Part shown: one piece after another, positions 1 to 9,349 of the stretch | Layout of the letters: every line of letters starts with the position of its first letter | How positions within the stretch are numbered: the first letter of the stretch is position 1 | Source of the DNA: Methylohalomonas sp034521715 | Lineage (GTDB): Bacteria > Pseudomonadota > Gammaproteobacteria > Methylohalomonadales > Methylohalomonadaceae | Assembly: GCA_034521715.1 (NCBI GenBank) | Contig: JAXHLY010000002.1 | Location: forward strand, 124,001-188,000 | DNA: 64,000 nucleotides | Direction: 5' to 3' | The notes under the pieces: model-generated | What the model was told of the DNA's origin: nothing | Seen by the model: only the letters and a program-made list of their open reading frames with translations | Databases searched by the model: none | Translations under genes and position numbers: made by a program

Positions 1-299
1 CAGGCGGCGCAGGTGTTCTCGTAAACCGCCTGGCCGGATTTGGGTTCGTCTGCCGCGGCGACCTGTTCGCCGGCTTCTGCGGCTGTCGCTTCTTCTGGGA
101 CGGCCTCGCCCTCCATGCGGACGTCGCCGACCGGCGCGGTGCGCTCGGCGACTTTTGCCACCCGGGTTTCGCTGTCACCATAGTTAATGGCGCCGCCCAC
201 GATGATGGCAGCAATGAGGAATACGACCATCATCGCAGCCAGAATGACGACGACGACGCTGAAATTTCTGAAAAACGCCCGATCTTTTTCTAAGCTCAT
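1..299 (-). CDS. membrane-anchored cytochrome c5-family protein (3' end cut by window edge)
   Basis: The frame starts at an ATG at 299 preceded by a GGGAGAGGA Shine-Dalgarno sequence. It encodes a cytoplasmic lysine/arginine-containing tip, a strongly hydrophobic segment at about residues 14-36, and an Ala/Glu-rich linker, then YENTCAAC right at base 1. That is the first part of a CxxCH heme motif; the histidine lies outside the window. Membrane-anchored class I cytochromes of the c5 type have this architecture and carry electrons on the periplasmic side. Only 99 codons are visible, so the heme domain and exact subfamily cannot be confirmed. Confidence 0.75.
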   Translation of the reverse strand, partial: MSLEKDRAFFRNFSVVVVILAAMMVVFLIAAIIVGGAINYGDSETRVAKVAERTAPVGDVRMEGEAVPEEATAAEAGEQVAAADEPKSGQAVYENTCAA

Positions 300-446
300 A
301 TCCTCTCCCGACGGGCCTGCACATACCGGCGGCCATGTTGTTGTTTTGGTCGCAAAAGTATACCTGCTGATTCAGTCCGGGCAAACTGCCGGCCCGTAGC
401 GGGGATCTGTGCGTTATCTGTTTAATATGGGAAAATAACGCAATAT

Positions 447-523
447 GCGCCCGTAGCTCAGTTGGATAGAGTGTCGGTTTCCGAAGCCGAAGGTCGCTGG
501 TTCGAATCCAGCCGGGCGCGCCA
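447..523 (+). tRNA. tRNA-Arg (anticodon CCG)
   Basis: A 77-nt cloverleaf can be folded by eye. The acceptor stem is GCGCCCG/CGGGCGC, the anticodon stem TCGGT/GCCGA encloses the loop TTCCGAA (anticodon CCG), and the T arm is GCTGG-TTCGAAT-CCAGC. Discriminator G and an encoded CCA end at 523. It reads arginine CGG codons. Confidence 0.95.
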
Positions 524-529
524 AATTAA

Positions 530-686
530 GGAAGCTCTGAATAATTTGTCATTTCGAGCGCAGCGAGAAATCCGCCGCAGGCGTCCCGAGCGTAGCGAGG
601 GACCTTCTGAAAGATCTCTCCCTTCGGTCGAGACAAGGATTTCTCCCGTTGGTCGAAATGACATGCGGGGATTATTCAGAGCTTCC
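530..686. repeat. inverted-repeat element with GGAAGCTCTGAATAAT ends, copy 1
   Basis: The element begins GGAAGCTCTGAATAAT and ends with the complement ATTATTCAGAGCTTCC. Just inside each end is a GTCATTTCGA...GAGAAATC block, again in inverted orientation. It starts 6 bases after tRNA-Arg. A second copy, in the opposite orientation, lies at 22181-22308. There is no open reading frame inside, so it looks like a non-autonomous palindromic intergenic repeat. It fills most of the gene-free stretch 524-896. Confidence 0.75.
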
Positions 687-730
687 TTGAATTATAAAGG
701 GGAGTCGAAAGGCTCCCCTTATATAATTTG

Positions 731-761
731 TGGTACTGGATCCGGATTCGAACCAGCGACC
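731..761 (-). other. tRNA-like 3' remnant
   Basis: On the minus strand this reads GGTCGCTGGTTCGAATCC followed by an ACCA-like end. The 18 bases equal the T-arm region of tRNA-Arg at 447-523, but the T stem and the acceptor stem no longer pair. I see no complete cloverleaf, so it is recorded as a remnant or inverted partial duplication and not as a gene. Confidence 0.3.
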
Positions 762-896
762 GTATCAGTAATCCGGTCCGACATGCCGCGCCAAGTGCTG
801 TCCATGTTGTAATGAACCGGAAAGATCCATGCAAGTCTATGAGGTACTGTTATCAATTCTGTTTTGTCCCGGGTGAACTGTCAGGAGACTGTTGCC

Positions 897-1688
897 ATGG
901 CTATACGAAGTATTCTTCTTGTTATGATCATGCTGTTAACGGCCTGCACCACTTCACCAACCGGCCGCCAGCAGTTGCTGCTGGTCACCGATCGGCAGAT
1001 GCAGCAAATGGGCATCACCGCCTTCCAGCAGATGAAACAGGAACTGCCGGCGACCAGGGACAACCAGACCCGTGATTACGTGAACTGTGTGGCCAACGCC
1101 ATCATCCGCCAGCTGCCGGATGGCGAGCGCCAGCAGTGGGAAGTGGTCGTGTTCGAGGACGAGAACGCCAATGCCTTTGCCCTGCCGGGCGGCAAGATCG
1201 GCGTACACACCGGTTTGCTGAAAGTCGCGGAGAACCAGGATCAGTTGGCAACAGTGATTGCGCACGAGGTCGCGCACGTGCTGGCCCAGCACGGCGGTGA
1301 GCGGGTTTCGCAACAGCTCGCCACGCAGATCGGCATGGACCTCGCCGGTGCGATGGCCGGCGGCGATCCCGCCACCCGCCGGCAACTGCTGGGCGTACTC
1401 GGGCTTGGTGCACAGTACGGCATTCTGTTGCCGTATTCCCGGGCCCACGAAAGCGAAGCCGATCGTTTTGGCCTGGAGCTCATGGCAAGGGCGGGCTTCG
1501 ATCCGCGCGCCAGCGTGGAATTATGGCAGAACATGAAGGCCGCAGGCGGCGCGGCGCCCCCTGAACTGCTGTCCACGCACCCGGCACCCGATACCCGCAT
1601 TCGTGATCTCGACAATCAAATCCCGCGAATCATGCCCCTGTACAATGATGCTGTGAAAAAACGCGGCGCGCCCGCCTGTAGCCGGTAA
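897..1688 (+). CDS. M48-family metallopeptidase lipoprotein (LoiP/YggG-like)
   Basis: Predicted zinc metallopeptidase of the M48 family, anchored as a lipoprotein and probably acting on misfolded envelope proteins. The ATG at 897 is chosen because it follows CAGGAG at 8-12 bases and gives a short signal peptide ending in the lipobox LLTAC. An upstream in-frame TTG at 864 would add a non-signal leader. The zinc motif is HEVAH in VIAHEVAHVLAQHGGERVS, and the third ligand is probably the Glu of HESEADRFG. The length of about 263 residues fits the single-domain LoiP type rather than the TPR-fused BepA type found at 13344-14801. It stands alone downstream of tRNA-Arg. Confidence 0.85.
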   Translation: MAIRSILLVMIMLLTACTTSPTGRQQLLLVTDRQMQQMGITAFQQMKQELPATRDNQTRDYVNCVANAIIRQLPDGERQQWEVVVFEDENANAFALPGGKIGVHTGLLKVAENQDQLATVIAHEVAHVLAQHGGERVSQQLATQIGMDLAGAMAGGDPATRRQLLGVLGLGAQYGILLPYSRAHESEADRFGLELMARAGFDPRASVELWQNMKAAGGAAPPELLSTHPAPDTRIRDLDNQIPRIMPLYNDAVKKRGAPACSR

Positions 1689-1798
1689 CTTTCACGGCAG
1701 CCTATATTCGGGACCGGGCTGGTTTCCGATCAGATATCGGCATTTGACCCCTCTTGTGGCATTTGGCACGGTGCAGTCAACAAGCTGGGGAGCCATCA

Positions 1799-2977
1799 AT
1801 GGGTATTGCGCGACACGTGGCGGGGTATGCCGGTTTGTTATCCATCACCTGCGGGCTGGCCTGGCCGTTGCCGGTGATGGCAACAGGTCTTCAGCTGGGG
1901 CCGGTGGAGATCGGCGGGGCGGTCCGCATAAACGTCCTCGACAAGAGCTGGGAGACCCGCGAACAACGTTTCCCGCGGGCCGACTATGAATTCGATACCC
2001 TGCGCGGAGAACTCGGGTTCGACCAGGGCCGCTGGAGCGGATCGGCCCAGTACCGGCTTTATTATTACGACGAGACCGATCGTACTACGCATTTCCTGCA
2101 CCATGCCTGGCTGGGTTATCAGCTCGACGAGGAGAGCCGCATCAGGGCCGGCGTACACAAGGTGCCGTTCGGCATCCTGCCATTCAATTCCCACAATTAC
2201 TTCTTCTCGCTCGCCTACTACATCGGGCTCGAGGATGATTACGATCTCGGCTTTAAGTACACGCACGAATCCGGTCCCTGGCGCTGGGATGCCGCCTATT
2301 ACGTGGCAGATGAGGGGAGTTATCACGGCCAGAGCCGCGGCAGCGCCCGTTATTCATACGATGTTGTCAAAAGCCCGGTTTCCGCCAACCAGGAGGAACA
2401 CCAGATCAACGTCCGTCTGGGTTATACCCTGGACCACGACGAGCACGCTCACTCCGAGCTGGGGCTGTCGCTGCAGGCCGGCCAGATCCCGAACGACATT
2501 AGCGGCAAGCGGGGCACGCACGTGGCGGCGGCAGTGCACTGGGACGGCAGTTACGGTCCCTGGAGCGTCAAGCTGCAGAGCCTGTGGTATCGTTACAATT
2601 TGGCCAATCCGCCGGGAACCGATGACAGAATCGTGGTCATGGGCGCCTATGACTTTCCCTACAATGTCGCGGCCGAAGGCAATCTGCACACCATTGGCGT
2701 GAGCTATCACTGGGATGTGAACTACGGCTGGCTGCAGGGCATCACGGTTTATAACGATTCCAGCTATCTCGTAAAGGCGGAACAGTCCTTTGATAACAGC
2801 CTGCATAACATCGCCGGCATGTCTCTGGATCTCTCGCCGTTTTTCATTTATGCCGATATCGCGGTGGGTAAAAACAACGCCTGGATCGGTCCCGACTTCA
2901 ACGACGCCCTGGGCAACGGCGGCACCGATAACGAGCTCAATACCCGCCTGAATCTCAATGTCGGTCTGTATTTCTGA
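1799..2977 (+). CDS. outer-membrane beta-barrel protein, porin-like
   Basis: The start is the ATG at 1799 behind a GGGGAG ribosome site; an earlier in-frame start at 1754 would add a poor leader. A signal peptide of about 25 residues (cleavage near VMATG) is followed by alternating amphipathic strands rich in Tyr, Trp and Gly such as WSGSAQYRLYYYDETDR. The protein ends NLNVGLYF, a terminal aromatic residue typical of Bam-assembled barrels. Length after cleavage is about 365 residues. I do not recognise the exact family; alginate-export or phosphate-selective porin relatives are possible. It lies 35 bases upstream of the betaine/choline transporter gene, so it could be the outer-membrane partner for the same solute, but this is only inferred from position. 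Confidence 0.7.
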   Translation: MGIARHVAGYAGLLSITCGLAWPLPVMATGLQLGPVEIGGAVRINVLDKSWETREQRFPRADYEFDTLRGELGFDQGRWSGSAQYRLYYYDETDRTTHFLHHAWLGYQLDEESRIRAGVHKVPFGILPFNSHNYFFSLAYYIGLEDDYDLGFKYTHESGPWRWDAAYYVADEGSYHGQSRGSARYSYDVVKSPVSANQEEHQINVRLGYTLDHDEHAHSELGLSLQAGQIPNDISGKRGTHVAAAVHWDGSYGPWSVKLQSLWYRYNLANPPGTDDRIVVMGAYDFPYNVAAEGNLHTIGVSYHWDVNYGWLQGITVYNDSSYLVKAEQSFDNSLHNIAGMSLDLSPFFIYADIAVGKNNAWIGPDFNDALGNGGTDNELNTRLNLNVGLYF

Positions 2978-3012
2978 GTGAGCTGACAACTCAGCAACCG
3001 AGCGGAGACAGT

Positions 3013-5030
3013 GTGAACAGCGACGACAACGAAGGTAGCGAAGACACGGAAGAACAACGCAACGCATTGACGATCAATCCGCCGGTTTTCCTGATTTCAG
3101 CAGGGCTGATCATCGCTTTTTCACTCTACGGTTCACTGTTTTCCGCGCATGCCGAAACGCTTTTCGCCACGTTGCAGCTGTTTCTTACCGACACCTTCGG
3201 CTGGCTGTACATGGCATCAGTGGCGGTCTTTCTCGTGTTCGTGATCACGTTGGCGATCAGCAGCTACGGTGAGATCCGTCTCGGCCCGGACGATTCCGAG
3301 CCCGATTACAGTTACCTGTCGTGGTTCGCCATGCTGTTTTCCGCCGGCATGGGTATCGGACTGATGTTCTTCAGCGTAGCCGAGCCGGTCATGCATTTTC
3401 TGTCGCCGCCTGTCGGCCAGGGCGGTACAGTTGATGCGGCCCGGGACTCGATGAAGATCACTTTCTTTCACTGGGGCATTCACGCCTGGGCTATTTATAT
3501 CGTGACCGGTCTGGCACTGGCGTATTTTTCCTTCCGCCACGGATTACCCCTGACCATCCGATCCGCCCTTTATCCGATAATCGGCGAGCGCATTCATGGG
3601 CCGATCGGACATGCCGTGGATATATTCGCCGTGATCGGGACCATGTTCGGCGTCGCCACATCGCTGGGGCTGGGTGTCATGCAGGTGAATGCCGGCATCG
3701 ATTATCTGTTCGACACCGGCATATCTACCACGATACAGATTATCCTCATAGCCGTGATCACGCTGATGGCAACAGGTTCGGTCGTAGCTGGCCTGGATAA
3801 TGGCATCCGCCGCATCAGTGAAATCAATCTTGTCCTGGCACTGATACTGCTGCTGTTCGTGCTGTTCGCCGGTCCGACAGTGTTCCTGATGAATGCGCTG
3901 TTCCAGAACCTCGGCGCGTACCTGTCGGATCTTGTCGATATGACGTTCAAGCTTTATGCCTACGAACCGAACAACTGGATATCAAGCTGGACACTGTTTT
4001 ACTGGGGCTGGTGGATATCGTGCGTCGCCGTTTGTGGGCATGTTCATCGCCCGTGTCTCACGCGGGCGAACCATCCGTGAATTCGTGACAGGCGTGTTAC
4101 TGGTACCGGCGGGTTTTACGTTTCTGTGGCTGACAGTGTTCGGGGACACGGCACTGCATTACGCGTTGCTGGACGGTACCGACACGATAGTCACCATGGT
4201 GCAGGACAATATGCCGGTCGCCCTGTTTGTCCTGCTCAACAAGCTGCCCTGGTCTGCAGTGATGTCGTTACTGGCCACGATCCTGGTGATCACATTCTTC
4301 GTGACCTCTTCCGATTCCGGCTCGCTGGTCATCGATATGCTGACCTCGGGCGGCCGTGACGACACGTCTGTCTGGCAGCGCATCTTCTGGGCAGTATCGG
4401 AAGGCATTGTCGCCGCTGTATTACTGCTCGCCGGCGGCCTGGCGGCATTACAGACGGCGGCGATCGCCAGCGCGCTGCCGTTTGCGATCATCATGCTGTT
4501 CATCTGCTATGGCCTGCTGCGCGGCCTGCAGATCAGCCATCGCGGCATGTATGCCCCGAGCCACCTGCCGGCCCTGGCCGGACTCGGGGCGGTCGGCCAG
4601 GGCAGCTGGCAGCACCGGCTGTTGAACCTGTTTACCTATCACGGCCGTGAAGAAGTGATCGATTTCCTCCAGCAGAAGGTCAAGCCGGCTCTCGAGCGTG
4701 TAGCGGCGGAATTCATTGGCCAGCAGCTCAAGGCCGAGGTCAACGAGATGGAAGACAGAATAACCTTCATCGTTTATCACGATGGCCACAAGGATTTTGT
4801 CTACACAGTCAGACTACGCCAGTATCGCATGCCGAATTTCGTCTTTCCTGAATTCAGCTTTAGACGCGCTCAGGAGCGTTTATTACCAGGCGGAGGTCGA
4901 TATTGACGGCCGGTTGCAGGAGGATGATCTGACAGGCTGCAGTGAAGATGAAATCATTCACAATATGCTCGGTCACTATGAAACGCACATGAACCTGTTG
5001 CAGCCGCATACCAACCGGCCCTATCGCTAG
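3013..5030 (+). CDS. betT: BCCT-family choline/betaine transporter, two frameshifts
   Basis: Secondary transporter of quaternary amines for osmoprotection, inner membrane. The GTG at 3013 follows GGAG. The N-terminus NPPVFLISAGLII, the signature GMGIGLMFFSVAEPVMHF, the conserved WGIHAWAIY and SDSGSLV motifs, and a long cytoplasmic C-terminal tail place it in the BetT subgroup. Two breaks interrupt it. Near 4020 one extra C turns WWISWSPFVG out of frame. Near 4868 one extra T precedes YYQAEVDIDG. Removing both gives about 671 residues, close to Escherichia coli BetT (677). Sequencing error is more likely than decay because conservation continues across both breaks. Confidence 0.85.
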
Positions 5031-5038
5031 CCTTGTTA

Positions 5039-5494
5039 TTAGCCCCGATGCACCAGATACATGCCTGCTGCCAGCAGGCCGATACCTGCGATACGTGTCA
5101 GGCTGACCGGATGCGCAGACACGTTGAGCAGGCCGTAATGGTCCATGATGACTGCGCCGACCATCTGGCCGGTAAACATGGCGGCCAGGAATGTGGTGCC
5201 GCCTATACGGGGCACGGCTATGAGTGCGGCGGTGACAAAAAATGCGCCGAGAATACCACCACAAAACAGATACCAGGGTATTTTGCGCACATTATCCATC
5301 GCCGGCAGGGCCGGTTGCAGGTAAAGCAGTAGCAGCGCGACAAACACTGCACCGCCGATAAAATTCACGGCGGATGCCTGCAGGGGATGATGAAGATACT
5401 TGCTTAGCAGGCCGTTGATGGCAGCCTGGTAGGGGATGGCAAGGCCGCCGGCAAAAGAGATAAGCAGAAAAAACTGGGCTGATCCGGTACTCAT
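5039..5494 (-). CDS. DMT-superfamily small membrane transporter (YdcZ/DUF606 type)
   Basis: A 151-residue protein with five hydrophobic segments: residues about 7-25, 40-58, 72-92, 98-115 and 128-147. The opening GGLAIPYQAAINGLLSKY and the later GGTTFLAAMFTGQMVGA are characteristic of the DUF606 branch, usually found as half-size paired subunits; I see no partner gene. The substrate is unknown. It is convergent with the transporter at 3013-5030, with only eight bases between the stops. Confidence 0.75.
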   Translation of the reverse strand: MSTGSAQFFLLISFAGGLAIPYQAAINGLLSKYLHHPLQASAVNFIGGAVFVALLLLYLQPALPAMDNVRKIPWYLFCGGILGAFFVTAALIAVPRIGGTTFLAAMFTGQMVGAVIMDHYGLLNVSAHPVSLTRIAGIGLLAAGMYLVHRG

Positions 5495-5545
5495 GTTTAT
5501 TCCTTAATTATCATCTTTGCGGATTGTACCGTGCCCGCAAAAAAG

Positions 5546-5567
5546 AAACCCGGCCGAAGCCGGGTTT
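5546..5567. terminator. bidirectional intrinsic terminator
   Basis: Perfect hairpin AAACCCGGC-CGAA-GCCGGGTTT with a T-run on the plus side (5565-5569) and an A-run (5539-5544) that serves as the T-run on the minus side. It follows the stop of the Spy-like gene at 5591 on the minus strand, so the minus direction is the functional one. Confidence 0.9.
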
Positions 5568-5590
5568 TTGGCGCTTGGCTATGGTTTTTT

Positions 5591-5938
5591 TCAGCGGGGT
5601 TCCGCACCACCTGATTCGCCGCGCTGCTTCTGCATCTCTTCCATTCGCCTGCGCATCTGCTCCTGGCGCTGCTGCTGAATTTCCTCCAGCTTGGCACGCT
5701 GATCATCCGTCAGCACCTCATCGATCTGCTCCTGGGTTTCCTGGCGCAGGGCCATCTGTTTCTGCTGCTGTTCTTCGATGATTGCCTCGATTTCACTCTG
5801 CTGCTGTTCCGTCAGACCGAGCTGTTCGGCCATACGATCCATCGGGCTCTGTTGGGCATCGCCACCTGCCGCGCCTGCTAATGCGGCTGCCGGCGCGAGC
5901 ATTGCGGTGAATGCAAGGATGCTGAAAAGTTTTCGCAT
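5591..5938 (-). CDS. periplasmic Spy/CpxP-like protein
   Basis: 115 residues. A clear signal peptide (MRKLFSILAF...ALAGA) precedes a small all-helical, Gln/Glu-rich domain with two LTxxQ-type motifs: LTEQQQSEIEAI near residue 41 and LTDDQRAKLEEI near residue 76. That is the repeat signature of the Spy/CpxP/LTXXQ family of periplasmic chaperones and stress sensors. A short basic tail (QMRRRMEEMQKQR) follows. It is monocistronic and ends at the terminator at 5546-5567. Confidence 0.75.
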   Translation of the reverse strand: MRKLFSILAFTAMLAPAAALAGAAGGDAQQSPMDRMAEQLGLTEQQQSEIEAIIEEQQQKQMALRQETQEQIDEVLTDDQRAKLEEIQQQRQEQMRRRMEEMQKQRGESGGAEPR

Positions 5939-6054
5939 AGGACTATCCTTGAGTGTGAATGAATTAAGGCACAGATTGGTTCGGCAAATAAAATCGCCGT
6001 GTGTTCCTGTCGCGAACGAACGGGGTGAGCACTGGTGACAGCCAGACCAGGCGG

Positions 6055-7207
6055 CTATTGCAGCAGGCGGGTCGCCAGCCGGCGCGAATCCCCGTCTTCA
6101 AGGTGCTGCATGATACGCTTATAGCTGTCATTGTCGACCGGTCGCCGGATATGCGGCCGGCCGTCTTCGAGGATCTCAATGATATGACGGCTGTCCATGC
6201 CGGCCACCAGCTCGGCAAGCTCCGGGCCTTCCACCCCGCCGGGAATGGTCGGGATTACCGTGAGCAGGATGGCCTTCCTGTCAGCGGAACTGGCGTTTTG
6301 CATTGCCGCCTGCAGTGACTGGATACGCGCCTGCCGGAAACCTGTATCGGCTTCCGGGTCGGATTCCTGGCCACCGGCCGCTGCGGTGACTGCGCGCGGC
6401 GGGGCCTGGGTGGTCAGCTCCCGTACCGGAGGGCTCACCTGCTCACGTTCACTCGCAGCCTGCAGTTTGGCGCTGAGTTTCTGGCTGCGGTCCTTGAGTG
6501 CCTGGATTCGCTGTTCACTTTCTGTCACTGCAGCCTGTAGCGCCTGTCGCTGGTGTTCCAGTTCCGCAACACGGCTCTCGAGCCGGCTGTCGCCGATTTC
6601 ACGGTCGATCAAGTCCCGCTCCAGGGCATGCTGCAGACGTGCCTGTTGCTCTGTCTCGACAAGCTCACGCCTGAGCTCGGCCAGTTCCTCGCCGGTGGAG
6701 TCGCGTGCCTGCCTGTATTGCTGATCCAGTGACGCGTGTTCGCGTTCGAGATCGAGGAACTCATGCTGCAGATCGTTGTACCTTTCCTGCAGTTGTTCAT
6801 ATTCGGCGATGTATCTATCGCGTTCCATATCGCTGCGCAACTCGAGTTCCTCGATGCGCTCGGACAGGTTGTAGTTTTCTTTCTCGAGTGCCGCATAACG
6901 CGCTGGCCAGTTTTCCGATTCCAGGCCGGCAAGCTGTTGCCGCCTCGTTTCAAGTTCCTTCTCCAGTGACAGTAATGTCGAGTTCGCTTTCGCGGCGTGC
7001 CTGTTCGGCGGCAGTATAGCGATCGAGCAGCCGCGAGTTGTCGGCCTCGGCCTGCTCCAGATGCTCTGTCATTTGCGAGACACGCCCGGACTGTTCGGTA
7101 TCGTGTCGTTGCCAGAAAATCGACCACACGGCCGAGGTCAGACCGCAGACGGCAATCACCGTTACCAGCAGGGGTGCGACAGGGACGAGGTCACGTGACT
7201 GGCTCAT
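6055..7207 (-). CDS. membrane-anchored coiled-coil protein, frameshifted
   Basis: The N-terminus MSQSRDLVPVAPLLVTVIAV contains one transmembrane segment (about residues 9-29). After it come about 200 residues of heptad-rich coiled coil (for example LQERYNDLQHEFLDLEREH) and a C-terminal globular segment ending in RRLATRLLQ. Reading changes frame near 6970, where one extra base separates SELDIT from SLEKELETRRQQL. The combined protein has about 383 residues. I do not recognise a named family. It is the last gene of the run that includes dsbA (69 bases upstream), so a role in envelope assembly is possible but unproven. Confidence 0.6.
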
Positions 7208-7275
7208 GCGACTGATTCTGGGCCAGACACATGGAACGGGTCAACGCAGGACGGGAAAATCCGGGGGTTCAGGGC

Positions 7276-7935
7276 TCAGTCGGTGGATGTCTGCTGCATC
7301 GCGTCACGTTCTTTGTCGATCAATTCATTGATCGTCTGAATCATGCCCTCGTAACTGCGGGCAAGCGGGCCGCTGGTGACATACTTGCCGTTGACAACCA
7401 CCGCAGGCACACCGGTGACTTCATAGCGACGCAGCATGCTGAGGGCCTGCTTGATGCGTGATTCCACGGCGTGGGAATTATAGGTCTTGGTGAATGTATC
7501 GCCGTCGACGCCCCGCTGCATGAAGAATTTCCTCAGGGACTCTTCATCATTGACGCGTCTTTGCCTGCTGTGGATTTCATGAAACAGATCGCTGTGAATC
7601 TTGTCGACGACACCCAGCTCGAGTGCGGTGTAGTAGGCCCTGGCATGTGCCAGCCAGTCCTGGCGGAATACCGCCGGCATGCGCCTGAAGTTGACATCAT
7701 CGGGCTTGTTTTCAATCCAGTCGTTCAGATACGGCTCGAAGTCATTGCAATGCGGGCAGCCGTACCAGAAGATTTCCAGGACTTCGATCCTGTCCGGGTC
7801 TTCCGTTGGCTGCGGCTTGGATAAACGCTTGTAGGTATCGGCGGCGCCCGCGGTTGCGCAGGCGGCGGACAGCACCAGCAACAGCAGTCCGCGACGGAGT
7901 GTATGAGTAAACATGAAATTGCTGAATTTTTGCAT
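7276..7935 (-). CDS. dsbA: periplasmic thiol:disulfide interchange protein DsbA
   Basis: Thioredoxin-fold oxidase that introduces disulfides into exported proteins. The ATG at 7935 follows AAGGA and begins a signal peptide ending near GAADTYK. The active site is FWYGCPHCNDFEP (CPHC, the classical DsbA dipeptide), and the cis-proline loop TGVPAVVVNG is present. Length of about 219 residues is standard. Clustering with ccsB and resB fits the need to manage the cysteine thiols of apocytochromes. Confidence 0.93.
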   Translation of the reverse strand: MQKFSNFMFTHTLRRGLLLLVLSAACATAGAADTYKRLSKPQPTEDPDRIEVLEIFWYGCPHCNDFEPYLNDWIENKPDDVNFRRMPAVFRQDWLAHARAYYTALELGVVDKIHSDLFHEIHSRQRRVNDEESLRKFFMQRGVDGDTFTKTYNSHAVESRIKQALSMLRRYEVTGVPAVVVNGKYVTSGPLARSYEGMIQTINELIDKERDAMQQTSTD

Positions 7936-7987
7936 GATCAGTCCTTGGTAACACACAACCCGGTTAATGAATTTCTACAGAGTGAGA

Positions 7988-9154
7988 CTACAGTTCGCCG
8001 TAAGAGTGCAGCCCCGACAGGAACATGTTCACGCCGAGAAAGGCGAACAGGGTCACGAACAGGCCGATGATGGCCCACCAGGCCATGGCCGGGCCGCGCC
8101 AGCCCCTGGTCATGCGCATGTGCAGCCAGGCCGCATAGTTCAGCCAGACAATCAGGGCCCAGGTTTCCTTCGGGTCCCAGGACCAGTAGCCACCCCAGGC
8201 CTCTGCCGCCCACAGTGAACCGAGGATCGTCGCCAGCGTGAAAAAGGCGAAGCCGAGGCTGATCACCCGGTACATGAATTCTTCCAGCAGCGCGGTATCC
8301 GGCAACAGCCTGGCCATGGTACCGCCCGGCACGGCGCGATAGCGCAGCAATGCGGCGATGGCGATCATGGCGGCGAGGCTGAAACAGCCGTAGCCGATGA
8401 AGTTGGCGGGCACATGGATCTTCATCCAATAGCTCTGCAGCGCCGGTACCAGCGGCTGGATCTCATGGGCACCACGCGCGGCACTGTACCAGAGCAGGAA
8501 ACCGACCGCGGCACTGATCACCAGCATGACGAAGCCGCCCAGCGCCCGGGTATTGAATCGGCGCTCATAGAACAGGTATATGAGCGCAGTAACCAGGCAG
8601 AACAGGATAAAGACTTCATACAGATTGCTGATAGGTATGTAGCCAATATCAGGGCTCAGCAGATAAGTCTCGCGCCAGCGCACCAGCAGGCCGGCCAGGC
8701 CCATGGCGACGGCCGACCAGGTCAGCGCCGAGGCCACACGGCCGGTAAACGCCGAGCGCGTGAACAGCGCCGCGAAATAGGTCGGTGTCGCCAGGATGAA
8801 CAGGGCACTCATCCACATGACGGCCGACTGGCTGGAGAGGATATAAACCAGCAGGAACCGCTCATCGGCATTGGCCAGCGACTCGCCATAAAGCGCCAGG
8901 CCGGTCAGGGCCAAGGCGGCAACGGCCGCGGTCAGCCAGCGGAAGCCCGGCCAGTAACGGCCCAGCCACAGGGTCGCGCCGCCGGCGATAATGAGAATCG
9001 CGATTTCATAGCCATTCATCAGCGGCTGCAGGCTGAACAGGGTGTATGCCACCGCCGCCAGCACGACGGCGGCCCAGATCCAGAAGCCGGTATCGTGCCG
9101 TAATGCCGGCGCGGACAGGCCGGGAGGTGTAAGGATGTCAGGCAGACTCGACAT
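7988..9154 (-). CDS. ccsB: System II cytochrome c heme lyase subunit CcsB/ResC
   Basis: Polytopic inner-membrane protein of 388 residues that, with ResB, exports heme and ligates it to apocytochrome c. The diagnostic tryptophan-rich WWD motif is WGGYWSWDPKETWALIVW at about residues 320-337, followed by the conserved FLGVNMFLSGLHSYG end. Conserved histidines flank it (HVPANFIGY and HMRMTRGW). Eight or more hydrophobic segments are visible. It lies between resB and dsbA on the same strand; gaps are 195 bases to resB and 52 to dsbA. Confidence 0.93.
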   Translation of the reverse strand: MSSLPDILTPPGLSAPALRHDTGFWIWAAVVLAAVAYTLFSLQPLMNGYEIAILIIAGGATLWLGRYWPGFRWLTAAVAALALTGLALYGESLANADERFLLVYILSSQSAVMWMSALFILATPTYFAALFTRSAFTGRVASALTWSAVAMGLAGLLVRWRETYLLSPDIGYIPISNLYEVFILFCLVTALIYLFYERRFNTRALGGFVMLVISAAVGFLLWYSAARGAHEIQPLVPALQSYWMKIHVPANFIGYGCFSLAAMIAIAALLRYRAVPGGTMARLLPDTALLEEFMYRVISLGFAFFTLATILGSLWAAEAWGGYWSWDPKETWALIVWLNYAAWLHMRMTRGWRGPAMAWWAIIGLFVTLFAFLGVNMFLSGLHSYGEL

Positions 9155-9349
9155 GGCTCAGCGATTCCGGTGGTCGGTTTGGATTACGTCGTATTCCACG
9201 TTGTTGTTGGACGGCGGGCAGGCACCGGATATTGATCGGCTGCGAAGACAGCCGCGGCGCGCTACCGGCATGCAGCAGAGTGCATAACATAGCAGCAAGC
9301 GGCGCGCCGGCAAACCTTTGCCGGCGATCGCGTCCTGTGCATGTGCGGA

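Noticed and set aside
954..1448. Long open frame on the minus strand across the M48 gene
   Set aside because: Antisense shadow of a clear M48 peptidase; no family motifs, no ribosome site.
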